Shown: in pieces, positions 8,756 to 17,237 of the stretch
Layout: each line of letters begins with the position of its first letter
How positions within the stretch are numbered: position 1 is the stretch's first letter
DNA from: Acetobacter sp.
GTDB taxonomy: Bacteria > Pseudomonadota > Alphaproteobacteria > Acetobacterales > Acetobacteraceae
NCBI GenBank assembly: GCA_017474285.1
Contig: JAFVHT010000013.1
Location: forward strand, 1 to 63,293
DNA length: 63,293 bases
Direction: 5' to 3'
The notes under the pieces: generated by a model
The model's database searches: none
What the model was told of the DNA's origin: nothing
What the model saw: the letters and a program-made list of their open reading frames with translations, nothing else
Program-made: the position numbers and the translations under genes

Positions 8756-9646
8756 TTATTCTGCCCGTATCAAAGTACCTGACCCTGAAGCAGTAAAGAG
8801 TTCTAATAAACACGCATGCGGAATACGACCATCAATAATAACGGCCGCCTGTGCCCCTGCATTAACAGCGTCAATACAGGTTTCCACTTTAGGAATCATT
8901 CCCCCTGTAATAACACCTTTGGCTATAGCTTGCCGTGCCTGTGAGGCCGTAAGTTCAGAAATAAGGTTTCCTTCTTTATCCAGAACACCCGCTACATCTG
9001 TAAGCATTAACAGACGCGTGGCATGAACTGCACCTGCAACCGCACCTGCTGCTGTATCGGCGTTAATATTATAGGTTGTGCCATCTTCTCCCAAACCGAT
9101 AGGCGCAATAACAGGAATAAGCCCAGAACCTGAAAGAGCATAGATAACACGTGGATCAACCTTTATCGGCTCCCCTACATAACCAAGATCATGATGACCA
9201 TCTTGATGAGGTGCCGCACGTTTAATTTTACACGCCGTAATCATGTGGCCATCTTTTCCAGAAACACCAACCGCTAACGCACCTGCTTGGGTAATTAAGC
9301 GTGCCACCTCTTTATTGACTGAACCAGAGAGGACCATTTCGATCACATCCATCATATTGGCATCTGTGACCCGCAAACCATCAATAAAAGTCGAGGAAAT
9401 ATCCAAACGTTCAAACATTTGGTTAATTTGGGGACCTCCCCCATGCACCACAACAGGGTTAATCCCTACTAATTTTAACAAAGCAATATCACGCCCAAAA
9501 GCGCTCGCTAAAATATCATCACCCATAGCGTGACCGCCATATTTAATGACAATCGTATCGCCTGCATAACGACGCAAATAGGGAAGAGCCCCTGCAAGAA
9601 TAGCCGCCTCTTGCGCCGCATCAATATGGAAATTTTGAGATGTCAT
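8756..9646 (-). CDS. argB: Acetylglutamate kinase
   Basis: Phosphorylates N-acetylglutamate in arginine synthesis. Amino-acid-kinase motifs are clear: IKYGGHAMGD near the N-terminus, VVHGGGPQINQ, and NINADTAAGAVAGA in the ATP-binding half. 296 residues is the family length. It sits between engB (29 bases upstream) and dapD, an order I associate with acetic acid bacteria and their relatives. Confidence 0.95.
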   Translation of the reverse strand: MTSQNFHIDAAQEAAILAGALPYLRRYAGDTIVIKYGGHAMGDDILASAFGRDIALLKLVGINPVVVHGGGPQINQMFERLDISSTFIDGLRVTDANMMDVIEMVLSGSVNKEVARLITQAGALAVGVSGKDGHMITACKIKRAAPHQDGHHDLGYVGEPIKVDPRVIYALSGSGLIPVIAPIGLGEDGTTYNINADTAAGAVAGAVHATRLLMLTDVAGVLDKEGNLISELTASQARQAIAKGVITGGMIPKVETCIDAVNAGAQAAVIIDGRIPHACLLELFTASGSGTLIRAE

Positions 9647-9675
9647 AACGCTTTTCCCAGTCTATCACACATTTA

Positions 9676-10347
9676 TCACACAACACGACGTGCAAATTCT
9701 GCAAGTTCTGCACGCAACATATCAACCCCCAACCCTGTTTGACTACTTGTCATTGACAAATAAGGAAAGGCCGCAGGATGAGAACGAATTTCTAAGTCAA
9801 CTTCTGCCTGTTTCACAGCTAGTTTTTGCACCGAAAGAGCATCACATTTTGTTAGTACAACTTGAAAACTAACAGCAGCCGCATCAAGAAGATGCATAAC
9901 CTCTTTATCGTGTTTTTTTAATTCAACACGCGCATCTAACAAAACAACAACCCGACGTAAAATAGGACGACCACGCAAATAATCAAACATCATCCTCTGC
10001 CAATCTTCCTTGACACTTTTTGCAACACGGGCATACCCATAGCCGGGCATATCAACCAACATAAGCCTAGACGCCAAATTAAAAAAATTGAGCTGTTGTG
10101 TTCGTCCAGGTTCAGAGGAAGCACGCGCCAAAGCACGCCGCCCTGTAAGCGCGTTAATAAGACTTGACTTACCAACGTTAGAACGTCCAGCAAAGGCAAT
10201 TTCTGGCAAAGTCTGTGGAGGAAGTTGCTCTAAACGTTGCGTACCAAACACAAACTGACACTCTCCCGCGAAAAGTTGCCTCCCTTTTTCAAAAGCCTCA
10301 TTTTTTTCGGATACAGTCTTCAACTCTCTAAAAGAGACAACCATCAC
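9676..10347 (-). CDS. engB: Ribosome biogenesis GTP-binding protein YsxC/EngB
   Basis: Essential GTPase in large-subunit ribosome assembly. G1 is GRSNVGKSSL, G3 is DMPGYGYA and G4 is TKCD, all in the expected order within 223 residues. Two adjacent ATGs lie at 10347 and 10344. It begins three bases after the yidC stop, so it is co-transcribed with yidC. Confidence 0.94.
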   Translation of the reverse strand: MMVVSFRELKTVSEKNEAFEKGRQLFAGECQFVFGTQRLEQLPPQTLPEIAFAGRSNVGKSSLINALTGRRALARASSEPGRTQQLNFFNLASRLMLVDMPGYGYARVAKSVKEDWQRMMFDYLRGRPILRRVVVLLDARVELKKHDKEVMHLLDAAAVSFQVVLTKCDALSVQKLAVKQAEVDLEIRSHPAAFPYLSMTSSQTGLGVDMLRAELAEFARRVV

Positions 10348-10350
10348 TCT

Positions 10351-12105
10351 TTACGCTTTCTTGACAAGCTGGGGTTTCCCATCAAGCGCTTTAAGGCGCG
10401 CTATAATAATTCCTTGTTGAACAGCAGTCAGAATATTACTCCAACAATAGTAAATCACTAAGCCAACAGGTTGGTGCACCATAAAAAGCGTAAACACGAC
10501 AGGAATAATAAGCATAACTGTTTTTTGTGCCTGAGCTTGTTTCGTATCGCCAGAATTAGACGTAAGTGTTCCAACTTTTTGCATCAAAAATAATGTTATA
10601 CCATAAATAATAGGCCACGCACCCAACACCAAAAAAGAAAAAATATGTGTAGGATCAAAAGGAAGTAACCCAAATAAATTAAACACATTTGTTGGATCAG
10701 GCGCCGATAAATCCTTAATCCACCCAATAAAAGGTGCATGGCGCATTTCAATAGTAATATAAAGATCCTTATACAAACACCAAAAAACTGGGATTTGAAT
10801 CAAAAGAGGTATGACTCCGCTAAACATACTCATGTTTTCATTACGATACAAAAGCATAATTTGCTGTTGTGCAAATAAAGGATCATCTTTATAACGCGCA
10901 CGTAAAGCATCAACCTGAGGTCTCAATGTTGACATTTTCCATTGCATACGCATTTGCTTAACAGTAAACGGTAAAAACACAACCTTTACAATAACCGTAA
11001 AGGTAAGAAGCGCCATCCCAAAACTACCAAGCTTTTCATTCAGCCAATCAAGAATAAAAAAGACAGGACGTGTTAAAAAAGAGAGTGAACCAAAATCAAC
11101 CGCTTTCCAAAACATAGGAATGTGTAATGTCCGCTCATAATCATCAAGCAAGTTTACTTCTTTTGCACCAGCAAAAACATGAATTTCTGTTGATTGTGTT
11201 TGTCCTGGCTCCACTTGCACAGGTGTTACATCTGAAAACCCAACCTGATAAACACCATGCAAAGCTTCCCATGCATAACTCCCTATAACAGAACGCGATT
11301 GATTAGGCACTACTGCCATTAACCAATATTTATCTGTAATACCAGCCCATCCCCCTTGGCCACGCTCACTCCAAGAGATACCATTTGGTTGTGTGCTTTC
11401 AGTTCGCACATCTTTGTAAGAACCTTCATTCAAACGATCATTGATAACTGCGATTGGTCCTTCATGCGCAAGCGAACTTTCTGCTTCATCGGGCGTATAC
11501 CCTCGATTAACCCTATAAAAAGGATACAATGCCACAGGTTTATTAGTTGCGTTATGGACTTTTTGTGTCACGGTAAACATAAAATTATCATCTACCGCCA
11601 AACCAATTTCAAAAGTAAGCCCCTGCCCGTTATTCCACGTTAAAACCAGTGGATGACCAACATCTAAAAGACTTCCCGAGGCTGTCCACAATGTCTGGTC
11701 ATCAGGCAAACGTATTGGTTCAGTAGAAGATGAGCGCCAACCAAAATCAACATAATTCGGACGAGGTGTCCCTATCGGACTTAACACACGAACATCAGGA
11801 CTTCCTGGCTGTACTGTTTCACGATAGTGTTTAAGAACAAGATCATCTAATTTTGCGCCACGTAAATTAACAGTACCTTGCACAGCAGGTGCATTAATAA
11901 CAAGACGAGGATCAGGTTTTTTTACTACAGACGATTCAACAGATTGCGCCACTGACATCATATGCTGCGACGCATTATGCACAACATTTTCATGAAGCAA
12001 AGGTTGCGGCCCTTGTTGCTGTTCTTGCGGGGAAAAGTAATTAAACCCTATTAGAACCAGAACTGATAGCACTGTTGCTAAGATTACACGCCTTGTTGTA
12101 TCCAT
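10351..12105 (-). CDS. yidC: Membrane protein insertase YidC
   Basis: Inserts and folds inner-membrane proteins with or without SecYEG. About 584 residues from the ATG at 12105; a TTG nine bases upstream would add three. An N-terminal helix begins MDTTRRVILATVLSVLVLIGF, a large periplasmic domain follows, and five C-terminal helices begin near GSFGMALLTFTVIVK. It lies in the rpmH-rnpA-yidC-engB order. The yidD gene often found between rnpA and yidC is absent. Confidence 0.95.
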   Translation of the reverse strand: MDTTRRVILATVLSVLVLIGFNYFSPQEQQQGPQPLLHENVVHNASQHMMSVAQSVESSVVKKPDPRLVINAPAVQGTVNLRGAKLDDLVLKHYRETVQPGSPDVRVLSPIGTPRPNYVDFGWRSSSTEPIRLPDDQTLWTASGSLLDVGHPLVLTWNNGQGLTFEIGLAVDDNFMFTVTQKVHNATNKPVALYPFYRVNRGYTPDEAESSLAHEGPIAVINDRLNEGSYKDVRTESTQPNGISWSERGQGGWAGITDKYWLMAVVPNQSRSVIGSYAWEALHGVYQVGFSDVTPVQVEPGQTQSTEIHVFAGAKEVNLLDDYERTLHIPMFWKAVDFGSLSFLTRPVFFILDWLNEKLGSFGMALLTFTVIVKVVFLPFTVKQMRMQWKMSTLRPQVDALRARYKDDPLFAQQQIMLLYRNENMSMFSGVIPLLIQIPVFWCLYKDLYITIEMRHAPFIGWIKDLSAPDPTNVFNLFGLLPFDPTHIFSFLVLGAWPIIYGITLFLMQKVGTLTSNSGDTKQAQAQKTVMLIIPVVFTLFMVHQPVGLVIYYCWSNILTAVQQGIIIARLKALDGKPQLVKKA

Positions 12106-12190
12106 ACACCCCAACCTGCCAATCCCATAACTTCTAGAACACGCACATCATGATATTAACTGTCTCTAGAAGAAAGCTCGAAAAGAAACT

Positions 12191-12225
12191 TCATTATCGA
12201 AAATCAAGGACAAAACCGATAATGA
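12191..12225 (-). other. Perfect 9-bp stem between rnpA and yidC
   Basis: TCATTATCG (12191-12199) is complementary to CGATAATGA (12217-12225) with a 17-base loop. There is no T-run, so this is more likely an mRNA processing or leader hairpin than a terminator. It lies in the 130-base gap where yidD is missing. Confidence 0.35.
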
Positions 12226-12243
12226 TACATCTGAATAAATATA

Positions 12244-12612
12244 TCATACATCTCTTTGACACAACCGTACCGCTTTACGAAAATCAGCCACAAGTGCATC
12301 AAAAGATCGCTGTTGCGTTCCAGAACGCCCTATAAGAACAAGATCACAACCATCAAGTAGCACATCAGCATGACGCACAACCTCACGAAGCCTACGTCGC
12401 ACACGATTCCGCACGACAGCATTCCCAATTTTCTTAGTGACTGTGAACCCGACTCGTACAGGAGCAACATCTGATCGATCAAAAAACTGAAGAACTAACC
12501 CAGACGTTGACACTTTCCGGCCATGCGCTACGAGAAAAAGAAACTCTTTTCTTTTTTTTAGCCTTTGAAATATGAAGCGTTTACCTTCAAAAGACACCAC
12601 AAACAGACTCAA
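12244..12612 (-). CDS. rnpA: Ribonuclease P protein component
   Basis: Protein subunit that helps RNase P RNA mature tRNA 5' ends. The signature [17 protein letters not shown] lies in the middle of the protein, preceded by [10 protein letters not shown]. The frame can start with TTG at 12612, overlapping the rpmH stop as TTGA, or with GTG at 12600; the first would couple it tightly to rpmH. 118-122 residues is normal. Confidence 0.92.
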   Translation of the reverse strand: MSLFVVSFEGKRFIFQRLKKRKEFLFLVAHGRKVSTSGLVLQFFDRSDVAPVRVGFTVTKKIGNAVVRNRVRRRLREVVRHADVLLDGCDLVLIGRSGTQQRSFDALVADFRKAVRLCQRDV

Positions 12613-12743
12613 GCAGAAAGACGTTTACGCCCTTTAGAACGACGGCTCGCCAAAACCCGACGACCACCAACACTAGCCATTCTGTTACGAAAACCATGAC
12701 GGCGCTTACGAACAAGACGAGATGGCTGATAAGTACGTTTCAT
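12609..12743 (-). CDS. rpmH: 50S ribosomal protein L34
   Basis: A 44-residue basic protein, [17 protein letters not shown], continuing through [25 protein letters not shown]. It is short but unmistakable. GGAG lies about ten bases upstream of its ATG. It is followed directly by rnpA, the near-universal bacterial order. Confidence 0.95.
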   Translation of the reverse strand: MKRTYQPSRLVRKRRHGFRNRMASVGGRRVLASRRSKGRKRLSA

Positions 12744-12895
12744 TTCTTTTTACTCCTCATTCCGTAGTATCATACTTCAAAATCATTCACTTTACGCAAG
12801 ATAATATCTTTGCAAAGCAAAAAACACGGGGTTTATTTTATACCATAAATCCTTAAAAATAAACCTAGAAATTTACTCTTACACTATTAAAAGTT

Positions 12896-13717
12896 TTAAG
12901 AATCCACCTCCACCGATATAAGAAATAAACCGTACTTATTAGCCATAGTCACACATTCTATTTTATCTGTCAGTAAGACATTCTCAGCTTCAAAGGCAAG
13001 CCCTCGCAAGCCAGCCGTAGCAGCAATTTCTATTGTTTTTGGTCCAATCGTTGGCATATCAATGCGTTTTTCCTGCCCAGGTTTAAGAAGTTTAACAAAA
13101 ACCCCTCCCTCACCCGGCTGACGACATTCACCAGCCCGCAACAGCATGCGATCTGTTCCCTCCATCGCTTCAACCGTCAAAACAACCCCATTTTGTACAA
13201 CGCAACCCTGTCCTATATCTAACGCCCCCAATGCACGCACTACCACAATCCCTTTTTTAATATCTGCCATAGCTTGCGTATCAGGCGTAGCTTGGCTTAA
13301 AATACCAGGCATAGCTGTAGAATGCTGTAAAAATTCATGCGCTCCTCTTACACGAAAACCCTCCTCTCCAAGAATCCGCACCAAAGCCGCTAATAAATCA
13401 TTATCACCTGAAAAAAGTGCCCGCCCAAGACGGGTTAAAATACGTGCCCCTTCAATATCTGGTCGTAAACTTGATAATGAAGGTCTTCGCACGGGACCAA
13501 TTAATACTAAATCTGTACATCCATGACGACGCAAAAGTGTTAGAATATGCCCTGCAGCACCTAACCGTACATAATCATGAGGCCAAGGCGCTATAACATG
13601 ATCTTCAGCAAAACCTTCAAAACCAAGAATATAAACCTGATGCCCTGTTGCCTGTAACGCTTCAGCAACACGGGCTGGTAAAACACCGCTTCCCGCTAAA
13701 ATGCCAACCGTTTTCAC
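12896..13717 (-). CDS. lpxI: UDP-2,3-diacylglucosamine pyrophosphatase LpxI
   Basis: Hydrolyses UDP-2,3-diacylglucosamine to lipid X, the fourth step of lipid A synthesis. LpxI replaces LpxH in alphaproteobacteria. 273 residues start MKTVGILAGSGVLPARV, and the C-terminal half carries the DUF1009 core (VVQNGVVLTVEAMEGTDRML, PTIGPKTIEIAATAGLRGLA). It begins nine bases after lpxA. The usual next gene, lpxB, is not here; rpmH follows after 152 bases. Confidence 0.93.
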   Translation of the reverse strand: MKTVGILAGSGVLPARVAEALQATGHQVYILGFEGFAEDHVIAPWPHDYVRLGAAGHILTLLRRHGCTDLVLIGPVRRPSLSSLRPDIEGARILTRLGRALFSGDNDLLAALVRILGEEGFRVRGAHEFLQHSTAMPGILSQATPDTQAMADIKKGIVVVRALGALDIGQGCVVQNGVVLTVEAMEGTDRMLLRAGECRQPGEGGVFVKLLKPGQEKRIDMPTIGPKTIEIAATAGLRGLAFEAENVLLTDKIECVTMANKYGLFLISVEVDS

Positions 13718-13726
13718 TGATGATTC

Positions 13727-14581
13727 TCATACAACCTCATCGTCGTTCTTATCTCCATCACACCAAACTGGATGAACAAGTCCACGACGACTAGGGGCAT
13801 CAATAAAATCTAAAATCTCACGAATACGTAAATCATGGAACGTATGTCGTACCGTTTCAATACAAGTAGAAAATGGTACTTTTCTGCCTTTTTTCGGATA
13901 AAGCGTCAAAAATGCACTACGCATACGACGAATTTCATCAGAATCTACGCCATGACGACGTAACCATATCCAATGCAACCCAATCAATCGGGCTCTATTT
14001 CCTACAACACTCCCATAGGGAATAACATCAGCCTCAACACCCGTAACCCCCCCGACAAGAGCAGCGCGACCAATTCTCACAAACTGATGAATCGCTGCTG
14101 CCCCCATAATACGCGCATCTTCCTCAATCCTAACATGCCCACCCATGACCACATTATTAACGATAATCACACGATCGCCGATCATACAATCATGGGCTAC
14201 ATGAGCATTCGCCATAATCAAGACATCTGACCCAACACGTGTAACACTATTTCCTGTTACAGTACCACGATGAATGGTCACATGCTCACGTACAATTGTA
14301 CGACACCCTATTTCACAAGATGTTGGCTCATCTTTATACTTAAGGTCTTGCGGAGCCATACCAATTGTACAAAACGGAAAATAACGAGAACCTGCTCCCA
14401 ACCTCGTATGCCCATCAACCACAACATGAGAAATTAACTCAACATTGTCTTCAATGGTGACATCAGGCCCAATACAACACCATGGTCCAATATAGATCCC
14501 TTGACCAATCTTTGCACCAGAAGCAACACACGCTGTAGGATGAATAATTGTTGGCTTCATTTCGCCCGTGGTTACATCCAC
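13727..14581 (-). CDS. lpxA: Acyl-ACP--UDP-N-acetylglucosamine O-acyltransferase
   Basis: First step of lipid A synthesis. A left-handed beta-helix of hexapeptide repeats fills the first two thirds, with the catalytic His region ANAHVAHDCMIGDRV; the C-terminal helical part contains YPKKGRKVPF. 284 residues, with about seven more at the start than the usual enzyme. It lies in the lpxD-fabZ-lpxA-lpxI order. Confidence 0.95.
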   Translation of the reverse strand: MDVTTGEMKPTIIHPTACVASGAKIGQGIYIGPWCCIGPDVTIEDNVELISHVVVDGHTRLGAGSRYFPFCTIGMAPQDLKYKDEPTSCEIGCRTIVREHVTIHRGTVTGNSVTRVGSDVLIMANAHVAHDCMIGDRVIIVNNVVMGGHVRIEEDARIMGAAAIHQFVRIGRAALVGGVTGVEADVIPYGSVVGNRARLIGLHWIWLRRHGVDSDEIRRMRSAFLTLYPKKGRKVPFSTCIETVRHTFHDLRIREILDFIDAPSRRGLVHPVWCDGDKNDDEVV

Positions 14582-14701
14582 CTTTTTACTCTCTTACGCA
14601 GGCTTTCCCTGCATGACTAAAATCAATGTTACTCTTATAACCCATTAAAGAGAGTCATAACACAAGAATATAACAAATCTGATCTTTTTATCTGCTTATC
14701 T

Positions 14702-15187
14702 TTATCCGGCGATCATCGCACTAAAAGAGGCTTCAGCAACCACAATACCATCAACATGGGCTTTTCCCACAAAACGCCAAACATTAGCACGATGGCGTTC
14801 CTTAACAACATGAATACGTAACTGATCACCAGGCTCAACAGGACGACGAAATTTTGCGTTATCAATTGTCATAAAATAAACAAGTTTACCATCAAACGCT
14901 TCACCAAGTGTTAAGACCACCAAGGTTGCCGCCGTCTGTGCCATTGCCTCTATAATCAATACACCTGGCATAACAGGCCGCTCTGGGAAGTGTCCTTGAA
15001 AAAACGGCTCATTAAAAGAAACATTCTTAATCCCTACCGCTTCTTCCCCAAGAATAATATTTTCCATCTTATCCACGAGAAGAAAAGGGTACCGATGCGG
15101 AATAGCCCGCATAATACGCATCACATCAATCCGTTCTATTCTTTGATCGTTACCATGCTGCTTAATTTCTACGTTCACTAAAACCAC
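14702..15187 (-). CDS. fabZ: 3-hydroxyacyl-ACP dehydratase FabZ
   Basis: Dehydrates 3-hydroxyacyl-ACP in fatty acid elongation and competes with LpxA/LpxD for hydroxyacyl-ACP, which explains its place between them. Hot-dog fold signatures: IPHRYPFLLVD, then the catalytic QGHFPERPVMPGVLIIEAMAQ region. 161 residues. A 120-base gap separates it from lpxA and 44 bases from lpxD. Confidence 0.95.
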   Translation of the reverse strand: MVLVNVEIKQHGNDQRIERIDVMRIMRAIPHRYPFLLVDKMENIILGEEAVGIKNVSFNEPFFQGHFPERPVMPGVLIIEAMAQTAATLVVLTLGEAFDGKLVYFMTIDNAKFRRPVEPGDQLRIHVVKERHRANVWRFVGKAHVDGIVVAEASFSAMIAG

Positions 15188-15231
15188 CTTATTCTACGCA
15201 ATAAAAACTCAATTTTTACACAATATCTAAA

Positions 15232-16323
15232 TTACTCAACATCAGAATTATTCTGAGCAAATTTAGATCCTTTTTTCGACAGTTTACGCAAAACAGCGAC
15301 ATTACGAAAAAACTCACGCACTGGCATAGCAGGACTACCAATAACGTCTTGAGCGGCTTCAATATTCGACATCACACCACACTGAGCACCAACACGCGCT
15401 TTAGTCCCAATATGAATATGCCCTACAAGACCCGCCTGTGCTGCAATTGTTACGTAATCTTCTAACACAGTAGAACCAGAAATACCGGCTTGAGACACCA
15501 CAATACAGCACCGGCCTAAACGAACATTATGACCAATTTGCACCAAATTATCGATCCGCGAACCAGCACCAATAATTGTGTCATTGACAGAACCACGATC
15601 AATAGTGCTATTTGCACCAATTTCAACGTCATTTTCCAAAATAACACGCCCAAGATGTGGTACTGACTCAAAAGAAGTAGGACCTACAGCAAAACCAAAA
15701 CCATCCTGACCTATACGAGAACCAGGTAAAATAGTAACACGCTCACCTACAAGAGAGTGACTTATACTTACATGACTACCAATCCGACATCCTTGCCCTA
15801 ACTGTACACCTTCACTAATAACAGCATGCGAACCGATAAAACAACCTGCCCCCACTTCAACATTATCACCAATAACAGCAAAAGCCTCAATCTGTGCTGA
15901 AGAAGCAACAACCGCCGTTGGAGCTATACTTGCTGTCGCATGCACACCAGGAACAACTGCCGGGTATGGATAAAATAAACGAGCAACACGCGACCAAGCG
16001 AGATAAGGTTCAGGTGTTACCAAAGCAACGCAATGATCAGGCACATGCTTTACAAAAGCTGATTTTATAATAACAAGTCCTGCTCGCGTTTGATCTAATA
16101 ACGAAAGATAGCGACGGTTATCAAGAAAACTGACATCTCTTATACCCGCTGCTTGAATAGGTGCAATACCAACATACCCACCAACAGGTTCATCTCCACC
16201 ATCTTTTCTGGAAACAAGTTCAGCTTGAGTAATATCCGCCAAAACATCAGCAGAAAACGGCCCTTTTGCTTTTGCAAAAAAACGCGGATCTGCTACCACA
16301 GCTTCCCTCTCTCGCAGTGTCAT
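15232..16323 (-). CDS. lpxD: UDP-3-O-acylglucosamine N-acyltransferase
   Basis: Adds the second hydroxyacyl chain in lipid A synthesis. 363 residues: a uridine-binding N-terminal domain, then hexapeptide repeats with the catalytic IDNLVQIGHNVRLG element and a C-terminal helix. One base separates its start from the ompH stop, so the two are translated together. Confidence 0.95.
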   Translation of the reverse strand: MTLREREAVVADPRFFAKAKGPFSADVLADITQAELVSRKDGGDEPVGGYVGIAPIQAAGIRDVSFLDNRRYLSLLDQTRAGLVIIKSAFVKHVPDHCVALVTPEPYLAWSRVARLFYPYPAVVPGVHATASIAPTAVVASSAQIEAFAVIGDNVEVGAGCFIGSHAVISEGVQLGQGCRIGSHVSISHSLVGERVTILPGSRIGQDGFGFAVGPTSFESVPHLGRVILENDVEIGANSTIDRGSVNDTIIGAGSRIDNLVQIGHNVRLGRCCIVVSQAGISGSTVLEDYVTIAAQAGLVGHIHIGTKARVGAQCGVMSNIEAAQDVIGSPAMPVREFFRNVAVLRKLSKKGSKFAQNNSDVE

Positions 16324-16324
16324 C

Positions 16325-17230
16325 CTATTTTCGTCCAGAAAGTTTCTGTCCGGTAGGAGCTGTTGGTGTTACAACCGGCGGTGGACCTTTTCTTGGCAAC
16401 TGTGCATTCGCATTAGCGTCAGCTGTCGTAGGCATTTTACCAGATTTTGCTAATACCTCTGGATCAACGTCAGGACCTGGAATAAAAACAGAGGGCAGCA
16501 CTTTATTAAGGCAAAGAGCAACCTCGTTTGTAATATCTTGCCCATCAACATGAAGCGCTACTTGTTCACTATGAAATACCAAATTCATACCATGTGCTGC
16601 GGATACTTTTTGAAGCACAACAACTAATTCACGCTCAATTTGCCCTAAAGAAACCTGTGCAGCCTCTTGAATAATACGATTCCGATTACGAAATTCCCTC
16701 TGGGCTTTAAGAATACGAGCCTGTAAACTATGTTCATGTGCTTGTATCTGAGCCGGTGTCCAAGACGCAGCCTGTGTCTGAAGTTTTTGTTGTTCACTAC
16801 GCCAAGAGGCTTGTTCTTTTTGAACATCTCGTGCCAACGCATCACGACGCGCACCCAAAACACGCTCAACCTGTGCCGCAGCATATGATTGACGCATGAC
16901 ACTTTCAACACTAATAACACCTATAACTGCTGCAGGCGGTGGAGCACCCTTAGGAATATCAGGCACAGGAGGAATAGGCGGTAATGGCAAAACAGGTAAA
17001 ACGTGTTCCCCATCTTGATTATCCGCCTCCCGCGATGGAGCTGACACATGAGAAGACGCTACATGATGCGACGATGCCTCTTGAGCAGCAGGAGTCGGTG
17101 CATGTGCCGTTTTAGGCACAAACCAACCCTGTCCTCCGTTTTCTGCATAGACATTAGAAAGCATGCCAGACGAAACTGACAAGACAACACTCCCTACCAA
17201 CAAAACTAATTTCAAAGGCAAACGCATCAT
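16325..17230 (-). CDS. OmpH/Skp family periplasmic chaperone
   Basis: Holds unfolded outer-membrane proteins on the way to BamA. From the ATG at 17230 (7 bases after the bamA stop, with GAGGT as ribosome site) the protein has a signal peptide MMRLPLKLVLLVGSVVLSVSS. A Pro/Ala-rich segment (about residues 40-100) follows, then an OmpH-like coiled coil with QAASWTPAQIQAHEHSL and REFRNRNRIIQEAAQ. The proline-rich insert and a Pro-rich tail make it about 301 residues, longer than typical Skp at about 160-200. Position between bamA and lpxD supports the call. An upstream frame extension into bamA is unlikely to be used. Confidence 0.88.
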   Translation of the reverse strand: MMRLPLKLVLLVGSVVLSVSSGMLSNVYAENGGQGWFVPKTAHAPTPAAQEASSHHVASSHVSAPSREADNQDGEHVLPVLPLPPIPPVPDIPKGAPPPAAVIGVISVESVMRQSYAAAQVERVLGARRDALARDVQKEQASWRSEQQKLQTQAASWTPAQIQAHEHSLQARILKAQREFRNRNRIIQEAAQVSLGQIERELVVVLQKVSAAHGMNLVFHSEQVALHVDGQDITNEVALCLNKVLPSVFIPGPDVDPEVLAKSGKMPTTADANANAQLPRKGPPPVVTPTAPTGQKLSGRK

Positions 17231-17237
17231 ACCAACC

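Noticed and set aside
16350..16553. Plus-strand frame across the lpxD/ompH joint
   Set aside because: Runs through the starts and ends of two well-supported minus-strand genes; composition is that of a complement.
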